From: Bacteroidota bacterium
Lineage (GTDB): Bacteria; Bacteroidota; Bacteroidia; Flavobacteriales; Flavobacteriaceae
NCBI GenBank assembly: GCA_023386585.1
Contig: JAEWJM010000026.1
Span: 1-64,000 of the forward strand
DNA length: 64,000 bases
Direction of reading: 5' to 3'
The notes beneath the pieces were generated by a model. The model was not told where the DNA came from. It saw only the letters and a program-made list of their open reading frames with translations, and made no database searches. The position numbers and the translations under genes were made by a program. Numbering within the stretch: the first letter of the stretch is position 1; each line of letters opens with the position of its first letter. This document shows, piece by piece, positions 18,220-26,982 of the stretch.

Positions 18220-20985
18220 TTGGAATTTCCTTCACTAACTGACTATCGGACGGTTTTTAATGCATTGCCCGGAGCAAGCGCTTTGTTGCTTCCGAATAGC
18301 CCCGAATTTACAATTATTGCTTCCACGGAAGAGTTTGCTGCATTTGGCGGAACAACTCGCGAGCAGATGGTTGGAAGCAGCCTCTTTACCCATTTTCCGG
18401 ATAATCCCGATGCGCCCAATGTTTCCGACATCATCCGGGAATCGCTGGTGACCTGCATCCGCTCGGGGCGAAAAAACGAATTGCCGCTCCAGCGTTACGA
18501 CATCGCAAATCACGACGGCAGCTTCTCCGAAAAATATTGGACAGTAATCCATTCACCCATACTTGACGAAAAAGGTGAAATCTCTTTTATAATTCATACC
18601 GCGATCGATCTGACCGACCGGATGAATTCCGATTTGAAGGATAAAAAAATCAAGAAGCTCGAGCCCGCGAACAAGCTTTTCATGCAGTCTTCGGTCGCCA
18701 TTCACTTATTTATCGGACCTGATCTGATCGTCGAGCTGGCCAACGATCCGACGTTAAAACTTTGGGCCCGCGATGCGTCAATAATCGGAAAACCACTTCG
18801 CGAGGTGCTTCCAGAGCTCGAGAAACAGCATTACATCGGAATCATCGACAATGTCAGGCTCACGGGAATTCCATATCACGCTCATGAAGAGCGTGTTGAT
18901 CTCATCCGCAATGGAAAAGAAGAATCAGGTTATTTCAATTTTGTGCTTCAGCCGTATTATGAAGACGCGAAATCAATGCCGGTGGGCGTGTTGGCAATGG
19001 TCAATGAAGTTACCGATATAATCAAAAACCGAAAGGCGCTTGCCGAAAAGGAACGAAGCCTCGAATTGGCAGCCGAAATAGGCGATCTTGGCGTTTTTAC
19101 GATCGATCTTCGAAGCAATACCGTCAGTTATTCGCCCCAGGTGATGGACTGGTTCAGTGTAACGCGACTGAATCTTCCGCTGGAAGAACTTCTTCAACGC
19201 GTGCATCCGGAAGATTACGAAATGGTAACATCGACACTTTCGCGGCTTACGAAAGGTCAGCGATCGTGGCGTCACGACATTGTGTTCCGCGTTCCGCATC
19301 ACGACACCGGCAAAATGCAGTACCTGAGATCGATAGGGCAAGTTCAGTTCGAAGACGACGATCCCGTAACACTGTCGGGAATCATTCAGGACATTACGAT
19401 CAGCAAACAATCGCAGGAAGCGCTGCAGCAAAGTGCGCAACGGTTGAAAAGCCTTATCGACAGCGCGCCTTTTCCTATTGGCGTCTATACAGGCAGGGAA
19501 ATGCGGATTGAAATGGTAAACCAGGCAATTCTTGATGTTTGGGGCCGCGATGCGAGTGTTGTGGGACGGACATATTCCGAAGTTTTACCCGAGCTCATCG
19601 GACAAGGCCCGTTTGAGCAATTGGATCAGGTGTACAGCACCGGCAAAGCTTTCCACGCTATTAACACGCGCGTCGATATTGAAAAAGACGGCCTGCTTTC
19701 ACCATACTATTTCAACTACAGTTTTACGCCGCTTTTTGATTCACTCGGAAAGGTTTATGGAGTCATGAATACGGCAGCAGAAGTAACCGACCTTGTGGTT
19801 GCCAAGCAAAAACTGGAACAGAGCGAGCGCAACTTCAGGAACATCATCCTCCAGGCGCCGGTTGCGATGTGTCTTCTGCGCGGGCCGGAACATCGCGTCG
19901 AGATCAGCAACGAATTTATGCTGAAGATCTGGGGAAAAGATATCGATGTCGTAGGAAAACCGATCTTCGAAATATTGCCGGATGCAAAAGGACAGGGACT
20001 TGAAAACATGCTTGAACAGGTTTTTACAACCGGGAAAGCAGTCGCGATGAACGAGCTTCCGGTGCGCTTGAATAGTTTTGGCAAAGACGAAATTGTCTAT
20101 CAGAATTTCCTCTATGAACCGTACCGTGATGGCGACGGTGGCATTATCGGAATCATCGCCACTTCACTTGACGTCACCCAACAGGTAATCGCCAGGCATA
20201 AAATCGAGGATGTGGTCAAAGAAAGAACGCGCGAATTGGAACTTGCCAACGAACGCCTTAAGCGATCAAACGCCGAACTAGAGCAATTTGCATATATCGC
20301 TTCACACGATTTGCAGGAGCCGCTGCGAAAGATCAACCTTTTTACCGAAGGCTTGCAGGAAACACTCGGCGATGAAAATCCGAAGGCGAGATACCATATG
20401 GAAAGAATCGTCAATTCGGTTGGCCGGATGATGAACCTTATCCGGGACATTCTAGAATACTCGCAGCTATCCCGCCAGAACGAGGTTTTTGTTGAAACCA
20501 ATTTGGAAGAGGAAGTTTTTGCCGATGCAATTGCCGATTTTGATGTGGTCTGCGAAGAGAAAAATGCAACCATTACCTGCGATTCGCTTCCGGTGATTGA
20601 GGCAAATCCGCTTCAGATGGTCCAGCTTTTTGCAAATTTGATTTCGAATTCACTCAAATACAGCAGGGCAGATGTCGCGCCGAAAATCCATGTGACTGGC
20701 GAAAAAATATCGGCGGCAGAAGTGGAGAAGCTCGGACTCAATTCACGGAACACTTATCACAAGATTATTTTCCGTGACAACGGGATTGGGTTTAATCAGG
20801 AATATGCCGACAAGATCTTTAATATCTTCCAGCGGCTTCACGCGAAAAACCAATATGGCGGAACCGGAATCGGGCTTGCAATGTGCAAGAAGATTGTCGA
20901 AAATCACCACGGATATATCTCCGCAAGCGCAATAGAAGGTGAAGGTGCCGAGTTTACGGTGATCCTTCCAGAGCACCAGAATTGA
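18220..20985 (+). CDS. Soluble multi-PAS sensor histidine kinase
   Basis: This 921-residue kinase has no membrane segment and so probably senses cytoplasmic signals. It begins with a TTG codon; the first PAS fold starts at once (residues 1-125), which supports that start. Further PAS folds lie near 150-270, 285-400, 405-525 and 535-655. Three of them (second, fourth, fifth) are visibly related, sharing a WxRD or WGKD motif and an L/VLPE or ILPD motif. The HisKA domain follows a coiled coil. The phospho-acceptor is H696 in IASHDLQEPLRK. The HATPase domain shows NLISNSLKY, RDNGIGF and GGTGIGLAMC. No response-regulator domain or gene is adjacent, so this is an orphan kinase. Confidence 0.93.
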   Translation: MEFPSLTDYRTVFNALPGASALLLPNSPEFTIIASTEEFAAFGGTTREQMVGSSLFTHFPDNPDAPNVSDIIRESLVTCIRSGRKNELPLQRYDIANHDGSFSEKYWTVIHSPILDEKGEISFIIHTAIDLTDRMNSDLKDKKIKKLEPANKLFMQSSVAIHLFIGPDLIVELANDPTLKLWARDASIIGKPLREVLPELEKQHYIGIIDNVRLTGIPYHAHEERVDLIRNGKEESGYFNFVLQPYYEDAKSMPVGVLAMVNEVTDIIKNRKALAEKERSLELAAEIGDLGVFTIDLRSNTVSYSPQVMDWFSVTRLNLPLEELLQRVHPEDYEMVTSTLSRLTKGQRSWRHDIVFRVPHHDTGKMQYLRSIGQVQFEDDDPVTLSGIIQDITISKQSQEALQQSAQRLKSLIDSAPFPIGVYTGREMRIEMVNQAILDVWGRDASVVGRTYSEVLPELIGQGPFEQLDQVYSTGKAFHAINTRVDIEKDGLLSPYYFNYSFTPLFDSLGKVYGVMNTAAEVTDLVVAKQKLEQSERNFRNIILQAPVAMCLLRGPEHRVEISNEFMLKIWGKDIDVVGKPIFEILPDAKGQGLENMLEQVFTTGKAVAMNELPVRLNSFGKDEIVYQNFLYEPYRDGDGGIIGIIATSLDVTQQVIARHKIEDVVKERTRELELANERLKRSNAELEQFAYIASHDLQEPLRKINLFTEGLQETLGDENPKARYHMERIVNSVGRMMNLIRDILEYSQLSRQNEVFVETNLEEEVFADAIADFDVVCEEKNATITCDSLPVIEANPLQMVQLFANLISNSLKYSRADVAPKIHVTGEKISAAEVEKLGLNSRNTYHKIIFRDNGIGFNQEYADKIFNIFQRLHAKNQYGGTGIGLAMCKKIVENHHGYISASAIEGEGAEFTVILPEHQN

Positions 20986-21513
20986 TCATTTCGATTTTTC
21001 GCCAACGAAATAATCGCTTGTGGATTTAAACAGCACATTGAAAGTCGTAAGGCTTCCATAAATGCGCGTTATGTATTGCTGAAGTTCGATTTTCTCACCG
21101 TCGTCGAGTTTGCTCGCGTTGATTTTCTGCTCCATGACACGAAGCCTGTCGCGAACCATCACAATCTTATGAAAAAATGTATCGATTGGAACTTCCTTTC
21201 CCAGTACGCCCGGTTGCCCCGGATCCATTACAAGTTTCCCGCCTTTCCATTTGTCGGCGATAGGAACCGCGGGCGCAATGTCGGACCAACGCTGCAATAT
21301 CGATTTCAGGCTTTTTTCGACGTCGAAAAGGCTGATGGTGTCGACTTCATTCTCAACGGCTTCAATTACCTCAAAATCCGAATCCAAAGGAATTGTTTCG
21401 AGTCCGCCGTCAATAAAAGTTATCCAATATTCTTTTGCCGAAACATTGGTTACGACACCTTTTCCGAATTCATTGTGACTGATGCGCGAACCAATTCCGA
21501 GTATGCTTTTCAT
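20986..21513 (-). CDS. Conserved hypothetical protein with UvrD Tudor-like N-terminus
   Basis: This 175-residue protein starts at the ATG at 21513 (MKSILGIGSRISHNEFGKG); a GTG five codons upstream is the alternative. The first 50 residues, GSRISHNEFGKGVVTNV followed by WITFIDGGLETIP, resemble the C-terminal Tudor-like domain of UvrD/PcrA and CarD-type RNA-polymerase-interacting modules. The rest is predicted helical and contains MDPGQPGVLGKEVPIDTFF and a charged helical pair. Function is not known. Its stop codon abuts the stop of the convergent kinase gene, forming TGATCA. A near-consensus -7 box (TATTTTCG on the minus strand, 21528-21535) lies 15-22 bases upstream of the ATG. Confidence 0.75.
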   Translation of the reverse strand: MKSILGIGSRISHNEFGKGVVTNVSAKEYWITFIDGGLETIPLDSDFEVIEAVENEVDTISLFDVEKSLKSILQRWSDIAPAVPIADKWKGGKLVMDPGQPGVLGKEVPIDTFFHKIVMVRDRLRVMEQKINASKLDDGEKIELQQYITRIYGSLTTFNVLFKSTSDYFVGEKSK

Positions 21514-21638
21514 CTTGGTATTTTTCACGAAAATAGAAATTGATTTTTAAATGCAGATTTGCATCGCAACAATTTTGGACGAAATAATATAAAACGAGTT
21601 GCGACAGAGTTCATTAACTTTAGGTCAAAATTTAGCTT

Positions 21639-22400
21639 ATGGTCGAAATTCCGTTGTGGCTTCAGGCAGCATTATGGGGATTTGTTTCCGGTTCAGCGCT
21701 GATCTTGGGCGCTCTGATCGCATGGTTTACAACGGTGCGCCGACAAATTATCGGGATTATCATGGCTTTTGGAAGCGGTGTCCTGATTTCTGCGCTTGCT
21801 TTTGATCTGATGGATGAAGCCTTCAAACGCGGCGGGTTTCCGGCAACCGCATTCGGATTCCTCGCCGGCGCGACTTTATATTCCGGCGTAAATTATCTTT
21901 TGAACCGAAAAGGCGCTAAGCACCGCAAGCGATCAGGAAAGCAGCAGTCCTCTGAAACCGAAGCTTCGGGAAGCGGCCTCGCTATTGCCTTAGGATCGGT
22001 GCTCGACGGAATTCCCGAGTCGATCGCGATCGGTGTCAGCATGATCGAAGGCAGCGCCGTCAGCATTGCGGCGGTCATTGCCATTTTCCTTTCGAATGTA
22101 CCAGAAAGCTTGTCGAGTACGTCCGGAATGCGCCAATCCGGGAGATCGGCGAAGTACGTTTTTGGAATATGGATCGCAATTACGATCATGTCTTCGCTTG
22201 CATCACTTGCCGGCTATAGCATTTTTCGCGACTTTTCACCGGAAGTCATTTCGGCAACGATCGCCATTGCCGCTGGTGGAATTCTCGCAATGGTTTCCGA
22301 TACCATGATTCCGGAAGCATTTGAGGATTCCCACGACCTGACCGGAATTGTGACCGTTGGCGGATTTCTCGCGGCATTTCTTCTTACGAAACTCTCCTGA
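21639..22400 (+). CDS. ZIP family metal transporter
   Basis: This 253-residue integral membrane protein has about seven or eight hydrophobic helices and a short Arg/Lys/Ser-rich loop (residues 88-106) in the place of the variable cytoplasmic loop. The metal-binding motif of ZIP helix 4 is seen as SVLDGIPESIAIG, and helix 5 has FLSNVPESLSS, giving paired aspartate and glutamate residues. The family takes up Zn2+ or related divalent ions into the cytosol. The His-rich loop usual in zinc-specific members is absent. A TAACTTTA box (21615-21622, one mismatch) sits 16 bases before the start. Confidence 0.92.
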   Translation: MVEIPLWLQAALWGFVSGSALILGALIAWFTTVRRQIIGIIMAFGSGVLISALAFDLMDEAFKRGGFPATAFGFLAGATLYSGVNYLLNRKGAKHRKRSGKQQSSETEASGSGLAIALGSVLDGIPESIAIGVSMIEGSAVSIAAVIAIFLSNVPESLSSTSGMRQSGRSAKYVFGIWIAITIMSSLASLAGYSIFRDFSPEVISATIAIAAGGILAMVSDTMIPEAFEDSHDLTGIVTVGGFLAAFLLTKLS

Positions 22401-22401
22401 T

Positions 22402-22430
22402 TTTCAATTGTTTATTTGATCGAATTGAAA
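22402..22430. repeat. Inverted repeat after the ZIP gene
   Basis: Perfect 8-bp arms TTTCAATT (22402-22409) and AATTGAAA (22423-22430) lie immediately after the transporter stop. The stem is AT-only apart from one pair and no T-tract follows, so it is a weak terminator at best. It could instead be an operator for the small gene at 22475. Confidence 0.4.
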
Positions 22431-22474
22431 TAAATCGGTACACGAGGCGTTAATGCTGTTCCAAATCTATTAAA

Positions 22475-22633
22475 ATGAAATTCCGACTTTTTCTCCTATT
22501 TGCAATTGTAACCGGTTTATCTTCATGCTCTTCTCATTGCAATATCGATAAATGGCGCTGCCGAAGATATGTCCACGTTGATGCGATACATTCAAGGCCG
22601 GTCGAATTTTCGCTTCCGATTGCGCATTCTTAA
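22475..22633 (+). CDS. Possible small lipoprotein (52 residues)
   Basis: The frame ATG to TAA encodes 52 residues beginning MKFRLFLLFAIVTGLSSC. A basic start, hydrophobic core and LSSC lipobox together look like a lipoprotein signal with Cys18. The mature part would be only 35 residues, contains two further cysteines and several arginines and histidines, and ends in PVEFSLPIAHS. I recognise no family. The neighbouring intergenic DNA holds nothing else, and the frame is in the same direction as the genes on either side. It could be a chance frame, and confidence rests on the signal alone. Confidence 0.4.
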   Translation: MKFRLFLLFAIVTGLSSCSSHCNIDKWRCRRYVHVDAIHSRPVEFSLPIAHS

Positions 22634-22730
22634 TTTTATTGTTTCTTTTCTTTGCGAATTACCCATCGCCAATCGCTAGGGTTTTAAAATCCGCCAAATT
22701 TGACGATATTTGTGACCCTAAAATTTACCA

Positions 22731-22913
22731 ATGGGAATGAACAAAAATACCGTCCTTGGCTGGGCAACGCTGATAATGATTATAATGGGTCTGATCCTGA
22801 TCGGCCTTGGCATCTTCCGCTACGATGATGTCGCTGGCTGGGGCTTCGGCGCTGTCGGAGTCGGTTTTCTTGCCAATGCGTGGGTTTTCAGCAGCCTCAA
22901 AGGCCGCGTTTAA
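22731..22913 (+). CDS. Small two-helix membrane protein (CAL67264 family-like)
   Basis: This 60-residue protein is nearly all membrane, with one helix at about residues 8-28 (GWATLIMIIMGLILIGLGIF) and a second at about 34-54 around WGFGAVGVGFLANAWVF. It matches, from memory, a short family conserved across Flavobacteriaceae and named after a Gramella protein, CAL67264. Translation could start at Met1 or Met3. The gene ends 23 bases before ettA and is in the same direction, so they probably share a transcript. Function is unknown. Confidence 0.8.
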   Translation: MGMNKNTVLGWATLIMIIMGLILIGLGIFRYDDVAGWGFGAVGVGFLANAWVFSSLKGRV

Positions 22914-22936
22914 TCGATAACAATAAATCAAACTAT

Positions 22937-24631
22937 ATGTCAGACGATAAGAAGGTGATATTTTCGATGTCACGCGTCAGCAAGACGTACTCTTCAAGCA
23001 ACAAGCAAGTACTTAAGGATATTTACCTGAGCTTTTTTTATGGAGCAAAAATCGGTATCCTCGGATTGAACGGTTCGGGAAAATCATCTCTTTTGCGCAT
23101 CATCGCAGGTGTGGATAAAAACTATCAGGGCGACGTTGTTTTTGCGCCAGGTTACCGCGTGGGATATCTCGAACAGGAACCGCAGCTCGATGAAAACAAA
23201 ACGGTAATTGAAATTGTTCGCGAAGGCGTTGCCGAAACAATGGCCGTTTTGGATGAATTCAACAAGATTAATGACCAGTTCGGACTTCCCGAAGTCTACG
23301 AAGATCCCGATAAGATGCAGCAGCTGATGGATCGACAAGCAGATCTTCAGGATAAAATTGATGCGATGGGCGCGTGGGAGATCGATACCAAGCTCGAAAT
23401 CGCGATGGATGCCTTGCGCACGCCTGAGCCGGATACGCCGATTAGCGTACTTTCTGGCGGAGAACGCCGTCGCGTGGCACTTTGCCGTTTGCTTTTACAG
23501 CAACCCGATGTTTTGCTTCTCGATGAGCCAACAAACCACCTCGATGCCGAAAGTGTTCTTTGGCTTGAGCAGCACCTGGCGCAATACGCAGGAACCGTGA
23601 TCGCAGTAACGCACGATCGTTATTTCCTTGACAATGTTGCCGGTTGGATTCTTGAACTTGACCGCGGCGAAGGAATTCCGTGGAAAGGAAATTATTCTTC
23701 GTGGCTGGACCAGAAATCGAGCCGGATGGCGCTTGAGGAAAAAGTCGCTTCAAAACGCAGAAAAACACTCGAACGCGAGTTGGAATGGGTGAGGCAAGGC
23801 GCGAAAGGCCGCCAAACGAAACAGAAAGCGCGTCTTCAGAGCTACGATAAATTATTGAATGAAGATCAAAAGCAACTCGATGAAAACCTTGAAATCTACA
23901 TTCCGAACGGGCCTCGTTTGGGAACGAATGTAATCGAAGCAAACAATGTTGCGAAAGCATACGGAGACAAACTGCTTTATGACAACCTGAATTTCACCTT
24001 GCCACAAGCAGGAATCGTCGGGATCATCGGTCCGAATGGCGCCGGTAAAACAACAATCTTCAGGATGATCATGGGCGAGGAAACTCCGGATGGCGGATCG
24101 TTTAAAGTCGGTGACACGGTTAAAATTGCCTACGTCGATCAATCGCACTCCAACATCAATCCCGATAAAACGATTTGGGAGAATTTTGCCGACGGTCAGG
24201 AAATGATCATGATGGGAGGAAAGCAGGTCAATTCGCGAGCCTATTTGAGCAGGTTCAATTTTGGAGGAAGCGACCAGAACAAGAAAGTCTCTATGTTGTC
24301 GGGCGGCGAACGGAACCGATTGCACCTCGCAATGACGCTCAAGGAAGAAGGGAATGTCCTGCTTCTGGATGAGCCAACCAACGACCTTGACATCAATACG
24401 CTTCGAGCACTCGAGGAAGGACTTGAAAACTTCGCCGGATGTGCTGTAATAATTTCGCACGACCGGTGGTTTTTGGACAGGATCTGCACACACATTCTTG
24501 CTTTTGAAGGTAATTCGGAAGTATACTTTTTTGAAGGCAGTTTTTCTGATTATGAAGAAAACAAAAAGAAGAGACTTGGTGGCGATCTTACACCGAAGCG
24601 ACTGAAGTACAGAAAATTGATCAGAAACTAA
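22937..24631 (+). CDS. ettA: ABC-F ATPase EttA, energy-dependent translational throttle
   Basis: EttA binds the ribosomal E site and gates early elongation according to the ATP/ADP ratio. The start at 22937 (MSDDKKVIFSMSRVSKTYS) gives 564 residues, close to E. coli EttA (555); an upstream in-frame start overlaps the preceding gene and adds unconserved residues. There are two ATPase domains: Walker A GLNGSGKSS with LSGGERRRVALC, and GPNGAGKTT with LSGGERNRLHLA. An arm subdomain sits in the first domain and a charged linker (RRKTLERELEWVRQGAKGRQTKQKAR) lies between them. No membrane domain is present, as expected. A strong terminator follows. Confidence 0.95.
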   Translation: MSDDKKVIFSMSRVSKTYSSSNKQVLKDIYLSFFYGAKIGILGLNGSGKSSLLRIIAGVDKNYQGDVVFAPGYRVGYLEQEPQLDENKTVIEIVREGVAETMAVLDEFNKINDQFGLPEVYEDPDKMQQLMDRQADLQDKIDAMGAWEIDTKLEIAMDALRTPEPDTPISVLSGGERRRVALCRLLLQQPDVLLLDEPTNHLDAESVLWLEQHLAQYAGTVIAVTHDRYFLDNVAGWILELDRGEGIPWKGNYSSWLDQKSSRMALEEKVASKRRKTLERELEWVRQGAKGRQTKQKARLQSYDKLLNEDQKQLDENLEIYIPNGPRLGTNVIEANNVAKAYGDKLLYDNLNFTLPQAGIVGIIGPNGAGKTTIFRMIMGEETPDGGSFKVGDTVKIAYVDQSHSNINPDKTIWENFADGQEMIMMGGKQVNSRAYLSRFNFGGSDQNKKVSMLSGGERNRLHLAMTLKEEGNVLLLDEPTNDLDINTLRALEEGLENFAGCAVIISHDRWFLDRICTHILAFEGNSEVYFFEGSFSDYEENKKKRLGGDLTPKRLKYRKLIRN

Positions 24632-24645
24632 ACAATGACAATAAG

Positions 24646-24670
24646 TCCCGGTTAATCCGGGATTTTTTTT
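24646..24670 (+). terminator. Rho-independent terminator after ettA
   Basis: Stem TCCCGG (24646-24651) / CCGGGA (24657-24662) with a five-base loop, followed by eight T. Confidence 0.9.
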
Positions 24671-24752
24671 GTCCGATTTTCCCAACCGATACAGTGCCAA
24701 AATCTTAACATTACAACTTCCGAAAATCGGATTAACGGCACTATAAAAGCAG

Positions 24753-24760
24753 TATATTTG
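24753..24760 (+). promoter_or_regulatory. Promoter -7 box of the TPR hybrid kinase gene
   Basis: TATATTTG matches TAnnTTTG exactly and ends 20 bases before the ATG at 24781. The expected -33 position holds no TTG. Two interleaved inverted repeats lie just upstream (24673-24742). Confidence 0.6.
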
Positions 24761-24780
24761 GCACCATTCAAGAAAAGAAG

Positions 24781-26982
24781 ATGCCCCCGATCCGATTACT
24801 GATTGCCCTGATTTTTTCAGGATTTCCGTTTGCTGTTGTTTCACAAACCGAGTTGTATAATGTCAAGGAAGCGACAGAGCTTACCGATAAAGCCGAACTC
24901 CTCTATAACCAGCTGAATTTCAAGGAGTCTATGTTGACAGCCCGCGAGGCGCTCAAACATTCGATCTACCTCAAAAACAGCTACCTGATTGCAAGATCCT
25001 ACAACATTATCGGCTGCAATTTCGATGAGCTTTCCGAAAATGACAAAGCCATCAGCAATTACAAAACCGCTCTCGTTTACGCAACGCGAAGCAAAAACGA
25101 CAGCCTTCAGTCGGTTTTGAACAACAATCTCGGCAGCATGTACTGCTTCGAAAAGAAACAATACGACGTCGGAATCAAATTTTATCAGAAAGCACTGAAA
25201 TATGGCGAAACCCAGAAAGATTCTGCGCGTTTGGTGCTCACGCATCTCAACATAACCTGGGCTTATTTTGACGTTGGCGACTTTAAAAGCGGACTTCCTC
25301 ACCTGAAATTCATCAACTCCTTTTATTCGACCTATCCCGACAATTCACTTGAAGCCATCCGGGCGATGCTAAACGGAATGTATCATGCAAGAATCCACGA
25401 TAACGAACTGGCAAAGCAATTTTTTGATCAGGCGATAACGCTTGCAAAGCTCACGCGACAAGATCAGGATCTGATGTATGCGTATCAGGAATATTCGCGT
25501 TTCCTGCTGGCGAAAGGCGATTACAAGAGTGCTTACGAATATTTGGATCGCTACGATAACACGCGTGAAGATATATACGATAATGAAAAGCTGGCCAAAG
25601 CCGATATTGAGGGCGTAAATGTGCAGCTTGACGAATACAAACGCGCCCTTGAAAAGATTGAAACCGAAAGAAAGATGCAAGCGTTGCGATTAAAGAAGTC
25701 GCGCGTAGTCGTAGGATTGTTTATTGTTGGCGTTGTCATTCTTCTTGGCCTGCTGTATGCGCTATATAAAAATTTCAATCTGAAGAAAAAGATGAATCTT
25801 GAACTCACCGTCGCAAACGAGGAGTTGAAAACAGCCAAGGAAAAGGCAGAAGAAGCATCGCAGCTCAAATCTCAATTTGTTTCCACAATCAGCCATGAGC
25901 TGAGGACGCCGTTGTATGGCGTGGTCGGCATCACAAATATGATTCTCGACGAGCACAAGGAACTGGCAGGAAGCACCCATTTGAACTCCCTGAAATTCTC
26001 GGCGAAGTATCTTTTATCGCTTGTAAACGACATTCTGCAGATAAATAAAATCGAAGAAAACAGGCTTGTACTTGAAACGATGACTTTCAACGTGTCGGAT
26101 GAAATCAATACGATCATGAATTCGCTACAGTTCATCGCCGCGAGGAATAACAATTCACTGGTCGCGGAAATAGATACCGATATTCCCGAATTCGTAATTG
26201 GCGACAAGCTCCGGCTTTCGCAGATTTTTATGAATCTCGTAAGCAACGCGCTTAAATTCACCAAGAACGGTGAAGTTGTAATTGCAGCCGAACTCGATCG
26301 GGTCGAGGAGAAGATGCATTTTATCAAGTTTTCGATACGCGACAATGGAATCGGCATTGCCAAAGGCGATCAGAGCAAAATATTTGAAAAATTCGTCCAG
26401 ATTGAACGCAAAAATGACGATTATCAGGGAACCGGACTTGGCTTATCGATCGTGAAACGGTTGATTGCGCTTTTCAAAAGTGAAATCCATTTGGAGAGCA
26501 ATGAAAATGAAGGGACGTGTTTCACTTTTACGATCGGATTTGAAGTCGATCCGGATAAATCTGCCGAAATCATCCAGAATATTGAAGTCGACCTGACTTC
26601 AGGACAAATTTTCTCAGTTCTGGTGGTTGAAGACAACAAGATCAATCAGATGGTTACCAAAAAAATCATCGAAAACAACAATTTTACTTGTAGCGTTGTG
26701 GATGACGGCTACGCAGCAATCGAACTGCTCCGGGCAAAATCTTTTGATATTGTGCTGATGGATATCAATATGCCGGGAATAAACGGATTTGAGACTACCC
26801 GCAAAATTCGCGAGTTGGGACTTGACGTTCCGATTGTGGCATTGACCGCTTTTGGAAAGGAAGAAATTGCCGAAGAAGCCATTTCGTCGGGAATGAACGA
26901 TGTGATAATTAAGCCATTCGAACCACTGACTTTATTCAGGGTGATCAATAACCAGGTCAATAAAGTAAAAAGCACTGATTAA
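24781..26982 (+). CDS. TPR-containing hybrid sensor histidine kinase/response regulator
   Basis: This 733-residue inner-membrane kinase has a signal peptide (MPPIRLLIALIFSGFPFAVVSQ). Periplasmic TPR-like helical repeats occupy about residues 30-270, one transmembrane helix lies at about 308-329, and a short coiled coil follows. HisKA carries phospho-acceptor H372 in ISHELRTPLYG. HATPase shows NLVSNALKF, RDNGIGI and GTGLGLSIV. A C-terminal receiver domain has VVEDNKIN and acceptor D661 in VLMDINMPG. Such kinases relay phosphate internally and then to an unlinked partner, since no DNA-binding output is present. Its TAA stop overlaps the stop of the convergent helicase gene. Confidence 0.94.
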   Translation: MPPIRLLIALIFSGFPFAVVSQTELYNVKEATELTDKAELLYNQLNFKESMLTAREALKHSIYLKNSYLIARSYNIIGCNFDELSENDKAISNYKTALVYATRSKNDSLQSVLNNNLGSMYCFEKKQYDVGIKFYQKALKYGETQKDSARLVLTHLNITWAYFDVGDFKSGLPHLKFINSFYSTYPDNSLEAIRAMLNGMYHARIHDNELAKQFFDQAITLAKLTRQDQDLMYAYQEYSRFLLAKGDYKSAYEYLDRYDNTREDIYDNEKLAKADIEGVNVQLDEYKRALEKIETERKMQALRLKKSRVVVGLFIVGVVILLGLLYALYKNFNLKKKMNLELTVANEELKTAKEKAEEASQLKSQFVSTISHELRTPLYGVVGITNMILDEHKELAGSTHLNSLKFSAKYLLSLVNDILQINKIEENRLVLETMTFNVSDEINTIMNSLQFIAARNNNSLVAEIDTDIPEFVIGDKLRLSQIFMNLVSNALKFTKNGEVVIAAELDRVEEKMHFIKFSIRDNGIGIAKGDQSKIFEKFVQIERKNDDYQGTGLGLSIVKRLIALFKSEIHLESNENEGTCFTFTIGFEVDPDKSAEIIQNIEVDLTSGQIFSVLVVEDNKINQMVTKKIIENNNFTCSVVDDGYAAIELLRAKSFDIVLMDINMPGINGFETTRKIRELGLDVPIVALTAFGKEEIAEEAISSGMNDVIIKPFEPLTLFRVINNQVNKVKSTD

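Noticed and set aside
23852..24844. Minus-strand open frame of 330 codons opposite ettA and the kinase start
   Set aside because: It runs across a terminator and a promoter and into two real genes on the other strand. Its composition is that of an antisense shadow.
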